Assembly: GCA_020633235.1 (NCBI GenBank)
Contig: JACKEA010000004.1
Span: 558,001-622,000 of the forward strand
DNA from: Polyangiaceae bacterium
GTDB lineage: Bacteria; Myxococcota_A; Polyangia; Polyangiales; Polyangiaceae
Direction: 5' to 3'
Length of the DNA stretch: 64,000 bases
This document shows positions 51,812 to 59,672 of this stretch, one piece after another (the first letter of the stretch is position 1; each line of letters opens with the position of its first letter). A program made the translations under genes and the position numbers. Below the pieces are notes generated by a model. It was given only the letters and a program-made list of their open reading frames with translations. It had not been told where the DNA came from and made no database searches.

Positions 51812-52810
51812 TTGACGCACGACCACTTGGACGGGATCTGGCGAGACCTTCACGACGTCGAGCGGTCGCGCGAGGCCTATGAAAAGCTGCGCCGAATCGC
51901 CGAGCAGCCCGGCGAGGTCGAGGCGCAATGGTTGTTTGCGGAGTGGCTGGACTCCCAGGGCAGGGCGTCAGACGCTGTCGAGTGGTTTCGGGCGGCCGCG
52001 GAGTCGGGGCACGCGGTTGCGATGGTTTCGCTCGGTCATGCTTTGGACAAGGGACGGGGCGTCCGTCGCGATGCAGCGGAGGCGTGCCGTTGGTACGCCT
52101 TGGCTGCGGACGAGGGGGAGTCGACGGGCGCGTGGAATCTGGCATTGAGCTACGAGGAGGGCACCGGCGTCGAAGCCGACGCGGTCCAAGCGCGAGCGTG
52201 GTTCGAGCGCGCCGCAGCACGGTCTTGGATGTGCTCGTGGAAGATCGCCGAGTACGAGATCTTCGGGATAGCCGGGCAAGTCGACCCGGCCTCAGCGGTT
52301 CGCCGGCTAGTGGCTGCCGTCGAAGAGGGTGATTTCGACGAAGCGTTGTTCTACCTCGGCTTCGCCTATGAAACGGGGCTTGGCGTTGCCGGAGATTTGA
52401 CGGAATGCGCGCAGCTGTATCGGGAAGCGATTCGCCAGTCTGACCCAGGCGATGAGACGTTCGGTGGAGCTGCCGCGTGCGCGCGGATGGGCCGGCTGCT
52501 TCTCGCCCCCGGCGACACGTTGCCCTTGTACGAGCGTGGATCCATCACCGATGCAGTCGAGCTTGGCTTTACCCTCGTGATGCGGGCAGCCGTCGACGGG
52601 TATCCCGGCTCGATGGTCGACGTGGCGTTCGCTCTCTTGGATGGTCGAGGCACTGAAGCTGACCCGCACGAGGCAGAGAGGTGGGTTCGCGAAGCGCGCG
52701 CGACGCTTGCGACCGCTTGGCCTCGACCGGGTCGGCCCTGGCGCGGGGTGGAAGACATCGCGCAGGCGGCATTTGCCGAACTGGAGACGCGCAGGCCCAA
52801 CTCGGCGTGA
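51812..52810 (+). CDS. Sel1-repeat protein
   Basis: A 332-residue protein of Sel1/TPR-like helical repeats. Clear units include GRASDAVEWFRAAAESGHAV, RDAAEACRWYALAADEGEST, EEGTGVEADAVQARAWFERA, and a later YETGLGVAGDLTECAQLYRE. Such proteins are scaffolds for protein-protein contacts. The start is uncertain: TTG at 51812 follows GAAGG by 7 nt and opens MTHDHLDGIWRDLH; the GTG at 51734 lies at a promoter-like TACTCT. The Ser/Thr kinase gene starts 87 nt downstream. Confidence 0.7.
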   Translation: MTHDHLDGIWRDLHDVERSREAYEKLRRIAEQPGEVEAQWLFAEWLDSQGRASDAVEWFRAAAESGHAVAMVSLGHALDKGRGVRRDAAEACRWYALAADEGESTGAWNLALSYEEGTGVEADAVQARAWFERAAARSWMCSWKIAEYEIFGIAGQVDPASAVRRLVAAVEEGDFDEALFYLGFAYETGLGVAGDLTECAQLYREAIRQSDPGDETFGGAAACARMGRLLLAPGDTLPLYERGSITDAVELGFTLVMRAAVDGYPGSMVDVAFALLDGRGTEADPHEAERWVREARATLATAWPRPGRPWRGVEDIAQAAFAELETRRPNSA

Positions 52811-52897
52811 GCGACCTCGGCTCCAGCGCGATGTCCGGGAGGCGGACGGGCGTGGACGCAACGACGCAACGCGCGGCGTGCTAGCATCCGCCGCGCC

Positions 52898-54601
52898 GTG
52901 GGCATTCTTCCGACCACTTACGCGCTCGTCGTTGCGGGGGTGGACCTCGCGGTGGCGGCGCTGTGTTGGGGGTGGCCCAAGGGGGAGCTGTGGCCGGTGG
53001 AGACGCGCTTTGCGGGAGCCGCCATGGCGACGGCGGCCCTCACGACGATCTTTGCCGCGATGCTCATGGGTGGCATTGCGCCGGACATCTCCGTGCGGGC
53101 GTTTTCGGCGCTGGCGATACTGAGCTTCGTGGCGGGCACGGGCGCCGTGCTGCCACCAGATGCGCCCAATGCCGAGAAGAAGCGCACGATCTTGGCGTTG
53201 GTGGGGCTGGTGGTGACGGCGTCGGTATTGCTGTTGCTCGATACCGCGCCGGCCACGTCGACGCGGAGCGGCGTGCCCTCGCGGGTGCTGAGCTTTCCGT
53301 CGGCGGTGATGTTCGCAGTGGCCTGTGGCGGCTTCCAGCTGCTCGAGATGCTGGTGGTGGTGCGCTACTGGCCCCGAAGCCACGCGCGCTCGTCCCTCAC
53401 CGTTGGGCTCTTGGTGTTCGTGGCCGGGTTCATCGACATGGCGGCGCTGCTCGGCTTTGCGGTGCCCCTCATCGGAGCCGTGACGGCGGCTGCCATTGCG
53501 AGCTCCTACGTGGCATCCCGCATGTTGGCGCAGTTCCGCGTGGCGCTCGAAGGCGCGGAGGGGCGTGTGCCCGGCTTCGCGCTGCAGCGCTTCTTGGGCG
53601 CTGGCGGCATGGCGGAGGTGTTCATGGCGGAAGCCGTGGGCCTGCTCGGTGAAAAGCGCGTGGCTGCGGTCAAGCGCGTGCGGCGGGATCTGGTCGACGA
53701 CGTCGAGCTGTGCGCCATGTTCTTGGACGAAGCGCGCTTGGCGGCCGAGCTCCACCACCCGAACATCGTGAAAGTGTACTCCTTTGGTACCGGGAGCCAG
53801 GGCTCCGCGGTGCGGCCGTACATCGCCATGGAGCTGGTGGACGGCCTGCCTTTGAGCATCGTGCTCCGGAGCTCCGCCGTCTTGAACCGGCCACTGTCCC
53901 TCGGAGCCATCACGGAAATCGGCGTGGCGTTGTGCTCCGCGCTCCACTACGCCCACACCCTGACGGGCCCCGACGGAGAGCTTCTGGGCATCGTGCATCG
54001 CGACGTTTCCCCGCACAACGTGCTGGTGTCGAAGGGCGGTCAGGTCAAGCTCATCGACTTCGGCATCGCCCGGGCTCGGACTCGCGAAGCGCACACCAAG
54101 GCCGGGCGCATGCGGGGCAAGCTAGCGTACTCCGCGCCCGAGCAGATCTCCGCGCGCCCCGTGGACGCTCGCACCGACATCTTCTCCCTCGGCATCTTGC
54201 TGTACGAGGCGACGGCGCTGGCGCGGCCGTTCCAAGCGGAAGACGAGTCGGCACTGGTGAACGCCATCGTCGTGGGCAAGCACAAGAAGCTCGCCGAGGT
54301 GCGGCCGGAAGCCGCCGCCCTGGCCGAGGTCATCGAGCGCGCCATGCATCCGGATCCCGCCGCGCGTTGGCCCGACGCGCAGGCCTTCGGCGATGCGCTG
54401 AAGGAGGCCCTCGGGGAACCGCTGCCCGGACCCGCGCTGCTCGCGGATCGCGTCGCGCTGGTGGAGGCCGAGCGCAGCGGTCTGCGAGAGCTGCCCAGCT
54501 TGCGCCCACCGCCGGTGTCCACCGCGAGCGAGAGCTCGACTCTCACCGACAGCGAGGTGGAGGGCACCGTCACCGTTGCCGATCCGCCGTTTCGGACCTG
54601 A
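52898..54601 (+). CDS. Seven-helix membrane domain fused to a Ser/Thr protein kinase
   Basis: A 567-residue protein. The first 210 residues contain about seven hydrophobic helices (for example 5-25, 40-60, 66-86, 97-115, 130-155, 165-190, 188-210). The kinase domain follows at about 228-490: glycine loop LGAGGMAEVF, lysine K259 (AAVKRV), catalytic loop HRDVSPHN (367-374), DFG at 387-389, and SAPEQ. A Ser/Thr-rich tail ends ASESSTLTDSEVEGTVTV. All catalytic residues are present. N-terminal membrane sensor plus C-terminal kinase is the reverse of most bacterial Hanks kinases. GTG start, 10 nt after a TAGCAT box. Confidence 0.82.
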   Translation: MGILPTTYALVVAGVDLAVAALCWGWPKGELWPVETRFAGAAMATAALTTIFAAMLMGGIAPDISVRAFSALAILSFVAGTGAVLPPDAPNAEKKRTILALVGLVVTASVLLLLDTAPATSTRSGVPSRVLSFPSAVMFAVACGGFQLLEMLVVVRYWPRSHARSSLTVGLLVFVAGFIDMAALLGFAVPLIGAVTAAAIASSYVASRMLAQFRVALEGAEGRVPGFALQRFLGAGGMAEVFMAEAVGLLGEKRVAAVKRVRRDLVDDVELCAMFLDEARLAAELHHPNIVKVYSFGTGSQGSAVRPYIAMELVDGLPLSIVLRSSAVLNRPLSLGAITEIGVALCSALHYAHTLTGPDGELLGIVHRDVSPHNVLVSKGGQVKLIDFGIARARTREAHTKAGRMRGKLAYSAPEQISARPVDARTDIFSLGILLYEATALARPFQAEDESALVNAIVVGKHKKLAEVRPEAAALAEVIERAMHPDPAARWPDAQAFGDALKEALGEPLPGPALLADRVALVEAERSGLRELPSLRPPPVSTASESSTLTDSEVEGTVTVADPPFRT

Positions 54602-55276
54602 CTACTCCGAGGCTTCCACCATGGAGACGAAACGGATCGCCGGCGGTCCGTCGCTGCTCTGTTTCTGGCTCATCCGGATGGACACGCGGTGGCCTTCCTT
54701 CCAGAGCCAGATGGCCTCGGCATTGGCCTTGCCGTCCTTCAAGCAGGTGACGAACTCTTCGTTCTGGCACTCGGCAGCGACGTCATCCGTCGCCGTGGTC
54801 GGTGCCCCGTGCTTTTCGACGAGCGATTGCTTCAGCGCCGTGTACTGGGTGTTCCAGGTGTTCCAGTCGTTCTCCTTCGGAGTCACGGCGATGCCGATGG
54901 CGCAAAGTGCGTCGCCGCAGAAGGCGAGCAACGGCTTGCCCGACAAGCTGCCGTCCGGAGCGCGACTGCAGGAGTAGCTCTCTCCGGAGCGACTCCAGGT
55001 GCCCTTCTTGGTGCAGGCTCGCATGGTGTCGGCCTTGGTCGCGCCGAAGGTGAAGCCGAGGGCCGTCGTGGGCGGCGGCGACGTGGGAGTGGGCGGCGGT
55101 GGCGGCTCGGGAGCCGGCGCTGCCTCTTCCGGTTCCGGCGCTTCCCACTTCTCTTCCTGCCCGGGCGGAGCGGGATCCGCGAAGGTGTCGGCGAAGCTCG
55201 ACCCCTTCTTCTCTTGGCGATGGCAGGCGGTGAGACTCAGGACGACGACGGACGAAAGAAGAAGTGCGAGCCGCAT
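54602..55276 (-). CDS. Lipoprotein next to kinase genes
   Basis: A 224-residue lipoprotein (lipobox C18, LSLTACHR). An acidic and Pro-rich spacer (PEPEEAAPAPEPPPPPTPTS) is followed by a 140-residue domain with four cysteines (FTFGATKADTMRACTKKG, LLAFCGDALCAIGIAV). No family recognised. Its stop abuts the convergent kinase gene (54601/54602), and it is downstream of the second kinase on the same strand (42-nt gap), suggesting shared transcription. Confidence 0.65.
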   Translation of the reverse strand: MRLALLLSSVVVLSLTACHRQEKKGSSFADTFADPAPPGQEEKWEAPEPEEAAPAPEPPPPPTPTSPPPTTALGFTFGATKADTMRACTKKGTWSRSGESYSCSRAPDGSLSGKPLLAFCGDALCAIGIAVTPKENDWNTWNTQYTALKQSLVEKHGAPTTATDDVAAECQNEEFVTCLKDGKANAEAIWLWKEGHRVSIRMSQKQSSDGPPAIRFVSMVEASE

Positions 55277-55318
55277 GGGCCCCCAATGCCCGATCGGGCT
55301 GCGGACGTCCAGGCGCTC

Positions 55319-56956
55319 TCAGGATCCCGACGGATCGATGGGAAGCGGCGCGGGAGCGGGGCTCGCACTCGGCTTCGGTGCGAGATCGAGGGGCGCCGGT
55401 CCTTCGCCGGGCTCGGGCGATTTCTCTGCTGGCTTCGCGGCTGCGGCCGTCTTCGCCGCGGGCGCCGCGGGTTTCGACGCTGCGGGCGCCGCAGGCTTCG
55501 GTGCGGCAGCCTTTGCCGCCGGCGGTTTCGCGACGAGCTTGGCCGGAGGCTCGGCTGCGTCGGCGGACGGCTCAGGCGTAGCGCTCGCCTTCGGCTCCAC
55601 GGGGGCCAGCACTGCGGGCGTCTGCGCGCGAGCCGGCTCCGGAACCGCTTCGATCACCGGACCGTGCTCAGCGGGCGGCGCGTCGAACGCGATCCACTTC
55701 TGCTTCCAGGCGAAGCCGAGCCCTACGACCGCTACGACGATGACGACCGTGAGGAGCACCGGCAGGACGCGCGACGGTGATTGCGGCGCGGGCTGGAGTG
55801 CGGCGCCCACGTACGGCGCGTCGGACGATTCCGGCGAGTAGCCGGCGGCCCCCGGTGCCGACGCATAGGGCGCGGACGCATAGGGCGCGGACGCCAAGGG
55901 GGACGACGGCATGGGTGACGCCCCGGGCGACGACGGCATGGGTGACGCCCCGGGCGGCGACGGCATGGGTGACGCCCCGGGCGACGACGGCAGGGGTGAC
56001 GCCCCGGGCGGCGACGGCAGGGGCATCGGTGCCGTCACTTCCGACCGCTCCGCCGGGGCGTAGTGCTCCGGGTTCGCCATCAGCGTCGTCTCTGCGTCCG
56101 TCAGGGCGGCGAGGGCGTCGAGCGCCTCTTCGGCGCTCTGATAGCGGTGGTCCGGTTTGCGCTGGATCATCCGCGTCACGATGCGCTCGAATTCGCGGGC
56201 CACGGCGTCCGTGCGGCCCGTGGAGAGCGGCGGTGGATCCGTGATCAGCTTGTGCCGAGCGAGATCCACGTCTTCGAGATCCCCGAACACGTGCACGCCG
56301 GCGACGGCGCGGTACAGCATGGCGCCCAGGGCGTAGATGTCCGCGGCGGTCGTGACGGAGCGGGAGTTCAGGATCTGCTCCGGCGACATGTACTCCATGG
56401 TGCCCACGGCAATGTCCACGCGGGTCAGGGCGGTGATCTCGTCGCCGTCGCCGTCGAGCCCCGCGAATCGACTCATGCCGAAGTCCACGATCACGGTGCG
56501 CGTGTAGTGGTCGCCGGACTTCTGCGTGATCAGGTTCCCGGGCTTCAAATCCCGATGGATGATTTGCGCGCGGGAGAGGGCGGCGATGCCGCGGAGCACG
56601 TCGCGTCCGACATCGATGGCCTGCTCCACCGTGAGAGTCTCGCGCAACAGCACGCGGCGAAGGGACTCGCCCTCCACCAGCTCCATGACCAGCACCAAGC
56701 CGTAGTCGGGCACCGAGAGGAAATCGATGACCTTGGAGATGTAGGGGCTCTCCAGGCGCGCCAGGAAGTCCGCCTCGCGCTTGAAGCGGGTGACGAGCTC
56801 ACGGTTCTGCTTGGATGCCTCCAGCAGGGTCTTGAGCGCAACTTGGCTACCATCGACGAGCGAGACGCCGGCCCACACCGCTCCCATGCCGCCGACCCCG
56901 AGCTCGCGCTCCACGCGATACCGTTGGCCAATCACGGCTCCCGGTCCGATAGCCAC
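55319..56956 (-). CDS. Transmembrane Ser/Thr protein kinase
   Basis: A 545-residue Hanks-type kinase. The catalytic domain is at 10-285: G-loop LGVGGMGAVW, K42, HRDLKPGN (134-141), DFG (158-160) and MSPEQ. The juxtamembrane segment has five 9-residue repeats of the type MPSSPGASP (313-357, DNA at 55886-56020), varied by a few bases. One helix follows at 397-416, then an extracytoplasmic Pro/Ala/Lys-rich tail of about 125 residues with AAPKPAAPAASKPAAP repeats that could contact the cell wall. All catalytic residues are conserved. Confidence 0.88.
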   Translation of the reverse strand: MAIGPGAVIGQRYRVERELGVGGMGAVWAGVSLVDGSQVALKTLLEASKQNRELVTRFKREADFLARLESPYISKVIDFLSVPDYGLVLVMELVEGESLRRVLLRETLTVEQAIDVGRDVLRGIAALSRAQIIHRDLKPGNLITQKSGDHYTRTVIVDFGMSRFAGLDGDGDEITALTRVDIAVGTMEYMSPEQILNSRSVTTAADIYALGAMLYRAVAGVHVFGDLEDVDLARHKLITDPPPLSTGRTDAVAREFERIVTRMIQRKPDHRYQSAEEALDALAALTDAETTLMANPEHYAPAERSEVTAPMPLPSPPGASPLPSSPGASPMPSPPGASPMPSSPGASPMPSSPLASAPYASAPYASAPGAAGYSPESSDAPYVGAALQPAPQSPSRVLPVLLTVVIVVAVVGLGFAWKQKWIAFDAPPAEHGPVIEAVPEPARAQTPAVLAPVEPKASATPEPSADAAEPPAKLVAKPPAAKAAAPKPAAPAASKPAAPAAKTAAAAKPAEKSPEPGEGPAPLDLAPKPSASPAPAPLPIDPSGS

Positions 56957-57078
56957 GGCTCGATGTTACCAGGCCCCAACGCGACGCGCGGTGCCGGTTT
57001 TTCCCTGTGTTTCCGCGCTGAACCGACAACCTGGGGACGCCATCGAATCCTTTTGTGCTTCTCTTGGCTCTAGCTGAC

Positions 57079-57561
57079 GTGAATCTCACCCGCCGTCACA
57101 TTCTCGCCGCCCTGCCCATTGCCATTCTCGTCGCGTGTCAGGAAGACCCGCCGATCGGATCGACCTCCAAGCCCGCCAAGAAGCGCGCGGAGCTCGGCCC
57201 GATGATGAAACCGGCGGATCTCGTGAAGCGTTTGGACGACGTGAAGGCCGGCAAGATCGCCGTGCTGTACGTGGGCCCGGAGATCCTCTTCGATCACGGA
57301 CACGTCCCGGGCGCGAAGAAGCTGCTCGAGGCTGGCACGGACGCCGGCAAGAAGCTGCTCGTGAAGGAGATCGCCAACACGCCCAAGGACGTGGAACTGG
57401 TGGTGTACTGCGGCTGCTGTCCCTATGCGAGCTGCCCCAACGTGCGCCCGGCCAACGAGGCGCTGCACGCCTCGGGTCGCAAGAACTTCTACCTCTTGGA
57501 CCTGCCCACCAACTTCAAGACGGACTGGAAGGACAAGGGGTATCCGTCGGAACGCAGCTGA
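57079..57561 (+). CDS. Rhodanese-like lipoprotein
   Basis: A 160-residue protein. The signal MNLTRRHILAALPIAILVAC ends in a lipobox (C20) and has twin arginines at residues 5-6. The rest resembles a rhodanese fold: VLYVGPEILFDHGHVPGAKK and the active-site-like loop VVYCGCCPYASCPNVRPANE with four cysteines. The extra cysteines suggest metal or sulfur handling in the periplasm. GTG at 57079 is preferred to the upstream in-frame codon at 57055, because it places the signal peptide exactly at the N-terminus. Confidence 0.65.
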   Translation: MNLTRRHILAALPIAILVACQEDPPIGSTSKPAKKRAELGPMMKPADLVKRLDDVKAGKIAVLYVGPEILFDHGHVPGAKKLLEAGTDAGKKLLVKEIANTPKDVELVVYCGCCPYASCPNVRPANEALHASGRKNFYLLDLPTNFKTDWKDKGYPSERS

Positions 57562-57601
57562 CGCTGCGGCACGATTGTTGAAGTAAGCTCACGTAACCCC
57601 A

Positions 57602-57626
57602 GCGTGTGCCACCTTTTGGCACACGC
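57602..57626. promoter_or_regulatory. Perfect 10-bp inverted repeat upstream of the ferritin-like gene
   Basis: GCGTGTGCCA (57602-57611) and TGGCACACGC (57617-57626) form a perfect stem around CCTTT, 14 nt before the GTG start and directly before an AGGAGG. No T-run follows, so an operator or mRNA structure is more likely than a terminator. Confidence 0.6.
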
Positions 57627-57640
57627 ACTCAGGAGGAAAC

Positions 57641-58966
57641 GTGAGCGATTCTTCGAGCAGACTGCGATTGAGGGGCAAGCTTCTGGCGGCTCTCGCGACC
57701 GGAAGCATGGCGACCATGGCATGCGGGGGCTCGGTGAGCTCCGAGGGGACGGGGGGCACGGGCGCTCTGGGGGGGACCTCCAGCGGCGGCGCCAGCACGG
57801 GTGGAGTGGGCGGATTCGGTGCAACCGGCGGCGTGAGCACCGGCGGCACGGGTGGCGTGAGCACCGGGGGCACGGGGGGCGTGAGCACCGGCGGAGTTGG
57901 CGGCATTGGTGGTGTCGGGGGGCTCGGTGGCTTCGCCGGGGCGGGGGGCGACGGACCGTTCTACACGGGAGAGGTCGACTGCAACGCGTGCTCGCCGACC
58001 TTCTACACCTGTTGGAAGAGCGACATGGTGCCGGTGTATTCCGGTACGCCGCCGAGCCAAGGCTGTCCGCCGTCGACCAGCATCGATACTTCCGGCGTGA
58101 ACCCGTGCTCCACGGGCTTCGGCGCCTACGTGCAGGGTGATCCCATCGAGGAGAACGGCCTGTGCTGCTACCTCTCAGGCATGATGTGCCCCGGCGGGCG
58201 GCCCTTCAAAGTGGACGGCGAGCTGCGCGTTGCCGCGGTGGCACGCCGGCCCGGTTGGGTGGCGGAGTCCGCTCATGATGGTCGCTCACTGAGCGCAGAG
58301 GAACGCAAGGCTCTGGCCACGGTGTGGATTGGCGATGCGCAGCTGGAGCACGCGTCGGTGGCGGCCTTCGCGCGGCTCACGCTGGAGCTCATGCAGCTCG
58401 GCGCGCCGTCGGCCTTGGTCGCAGCGTCGCAGAATGCATCCGTGGACGAGGTACGTCACGCCCGCATGTGCTTCGGCTTCGCTTCGCGCTTCGCGGGGGC
58501 GCAGCTCGGCCCGGAGAAGCTGGATCTCGACGGCGCTCTCGGGAGCGTCACGCTGGAGAAGCTCGCGCGGGAGACGGTGGAAGAAGGCTGCGTCGGGGAA
58601 ACCCTGGCGGCGCTGCAAGCGGCGGAGCAGCGGCGCATGGCCCAGGATCCGGAGATCCGCGCCGCCCTTTCGGCCATCGAGACGGAGGAGTCGGAGCACG
58701 CCGCCTTTGCCTACCGCGTGGTGCGCTGGGCCATCTCCGTGGGCGGCGAGTCCGTGCGGCGCGCGGCTCGGGACGCGTTCGAAGCGGCCTTGGCCCAGGA
58801 GCTCAGTCTGAGCGACCCCGACGTGAGCGTCGAGGTGTGGCACCACTACGGGCGCCTCACCGCGGCAGAGCTTCGCGAGGTGCGCGCCCGCGGTATCGAG
58901 GAAGTGGTGCGGCCGTGCATGGCGGCGCTCTTCGAGCGACGAGAGCAGCCGGCGCTCAGCGCGTGA
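57641..58966 (+). CDS. Lipoprotein with C-terminal ferritin-like diiron domain
   Basis: A 441-residue lipoprotein. The lipobox is ATMACGG (C28), then a GGVSTGGTGG linker to about 105 and a small domain with eight cysteines (VDCNACSPTFYTCWKSD, ENGLCCYLSGMMC). The C-terminal 230 residues form a four-helix ferritin-like bundle with the diiron ligands in series: LEHASVAAFARL, DEVRHARM, EGCVGETLAALQ and ETEESEHAAFAYRV. The protein may oxidise iron or a small molecule at the cell surface. GTG start with AGGAGG 5 nt upstream. Peptidase E starts 13 nt after its stop. Confidence 0.78.
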   Translation: MSDSSSRLRLRGKLLAALATGSMATMACGGSVSSEGTGGTGALGGTSSGGASTGGVGGFGATGGVSTGGTGGVSTGGTGGVSTGGVGGIGGVGGLGGFAGAGGDGPFYTGEVDCNACSPTFYTCWKSDMVPVYSGTPPSQGCPPSTSIDTSGVNPCSTGFGAYVQGDPIEENGLCCYLSGMMCPGGRPFKVDGELRVAAVARRPGWVAESAHDGRSLSAEERKALATVWIGDAQLEHASVAAFARLTLELMQLGAPSALVAASQNASVDEVRHARMCFGFASRFAGAQLGPEKLDLDGALGSVTLEKLARETVEEGCVGETLAALQAAEQRRMAQDPEIRAALSAIETEESEHAAFAYRVVRWAISVGGESVRRAARDAFEAALAQELSLSDPDVSVEVWHHYGRLTAAELREVRARGIEEVVRPCMAALFERREQPALSA

Positions 58967-58979
58967 TATCTTCCCCGAC

Positions 58980-59669
58980 GTGGGACACATCGTGGCGTTG
59001 GGGGGCGGCGGCTTCTCCATGGAAGACAGTCCGCTGCTCGATGACTACATCTTGAGCTTGGGTCGGCAGCCGCGGCCGCGTATCTGCTTCCTGGGTACCG
59101 CCAGCGGCGATAACGAGAACTACGTCGTTCGTTTCTATCGGCGCTTCTCCCGCGCCGACTGCCGGCCCACGCACCTGGAGCTGTTTCGGCGCGCCGAGCA
59201 AGATCTGGAAGGCTTCGCCAAGGAGCAGGACATCTTCTACGTGGGCGGTGGCAACACCGCCAACATGCTCGCGGTGTGGCGCCTTCACGGTTTCGAGCGT
59301 GCGCTGAAGGCGGCCTACGCCGAGGGCACGGTGCTGGCCGGGGTCAGCGCCGGTGCCGTGTGTTGGTTCGAGCAAGGGGTGACGGATTCCTTCGGCCGCG
59401 ACCTCTCCGGCATGGAGGGTCTGGGCATGCTGAGCGGTAGCTTCTGCCCGCACTATGACGGCGAGCCCCTGCGCCGCCCGCGCTATCACGAGCTGGTGGC
59501 CGCCGGCATGCCCGCCGGCATTGCCGCCGACGACAGCGTGGCGGTGCACTACGAAGAGGGCGTGGTGGCTCGGGCCGTCGGCTCGCGCAAGGAGGCCCGC
59601 GCCTTCTACGTGCGCCAAGACGCCGACCGCGTGGTGGAAGAGCCCTTGGGCGTGCAGTATTTGGGCTGA
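58980..59669 (+). CDS. Peptidase E-like serine hydrolase (S51)
   Basis: A 229-residue cytoplasmic protein. The Ser nucleophile sits in GVSAGAVCWF (S123), with FYVGGGNTANML and CPHYDGEPLRRPR giving the other S51 residues. Peptidase E cleaves Asp-X dipeptides; cyanophycinase is a relative. GTG start; a TATCTT -10 box overlapping the previous stop ends 7 nt earlier, so it may also have its own leaderless transcript. The next gene starts 3 nt after its stop. Confidence 0.8.
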   Translation: MGHIVALGGGGFSMEDSPLLDDYILSLGRQPRPRICFLGTASGDNENYVVRFYRRFSRADCRPTHLELFRRAEQDLEGFAKEQDIFYVGGGNTANMLAVWRLHGFERALKAAYAEGTVLAGVSAGAVCWFEQGVTDSFGRDLSGMEGLGMLSGSFCPHYDGEPLRRPRYHELVAAGMPAGIAADDSVAVHYEEGVVARAVGSRKEARAFYVRQDADRVVEEPLGVQYLG

Positions 59670-59672
59670 TCC

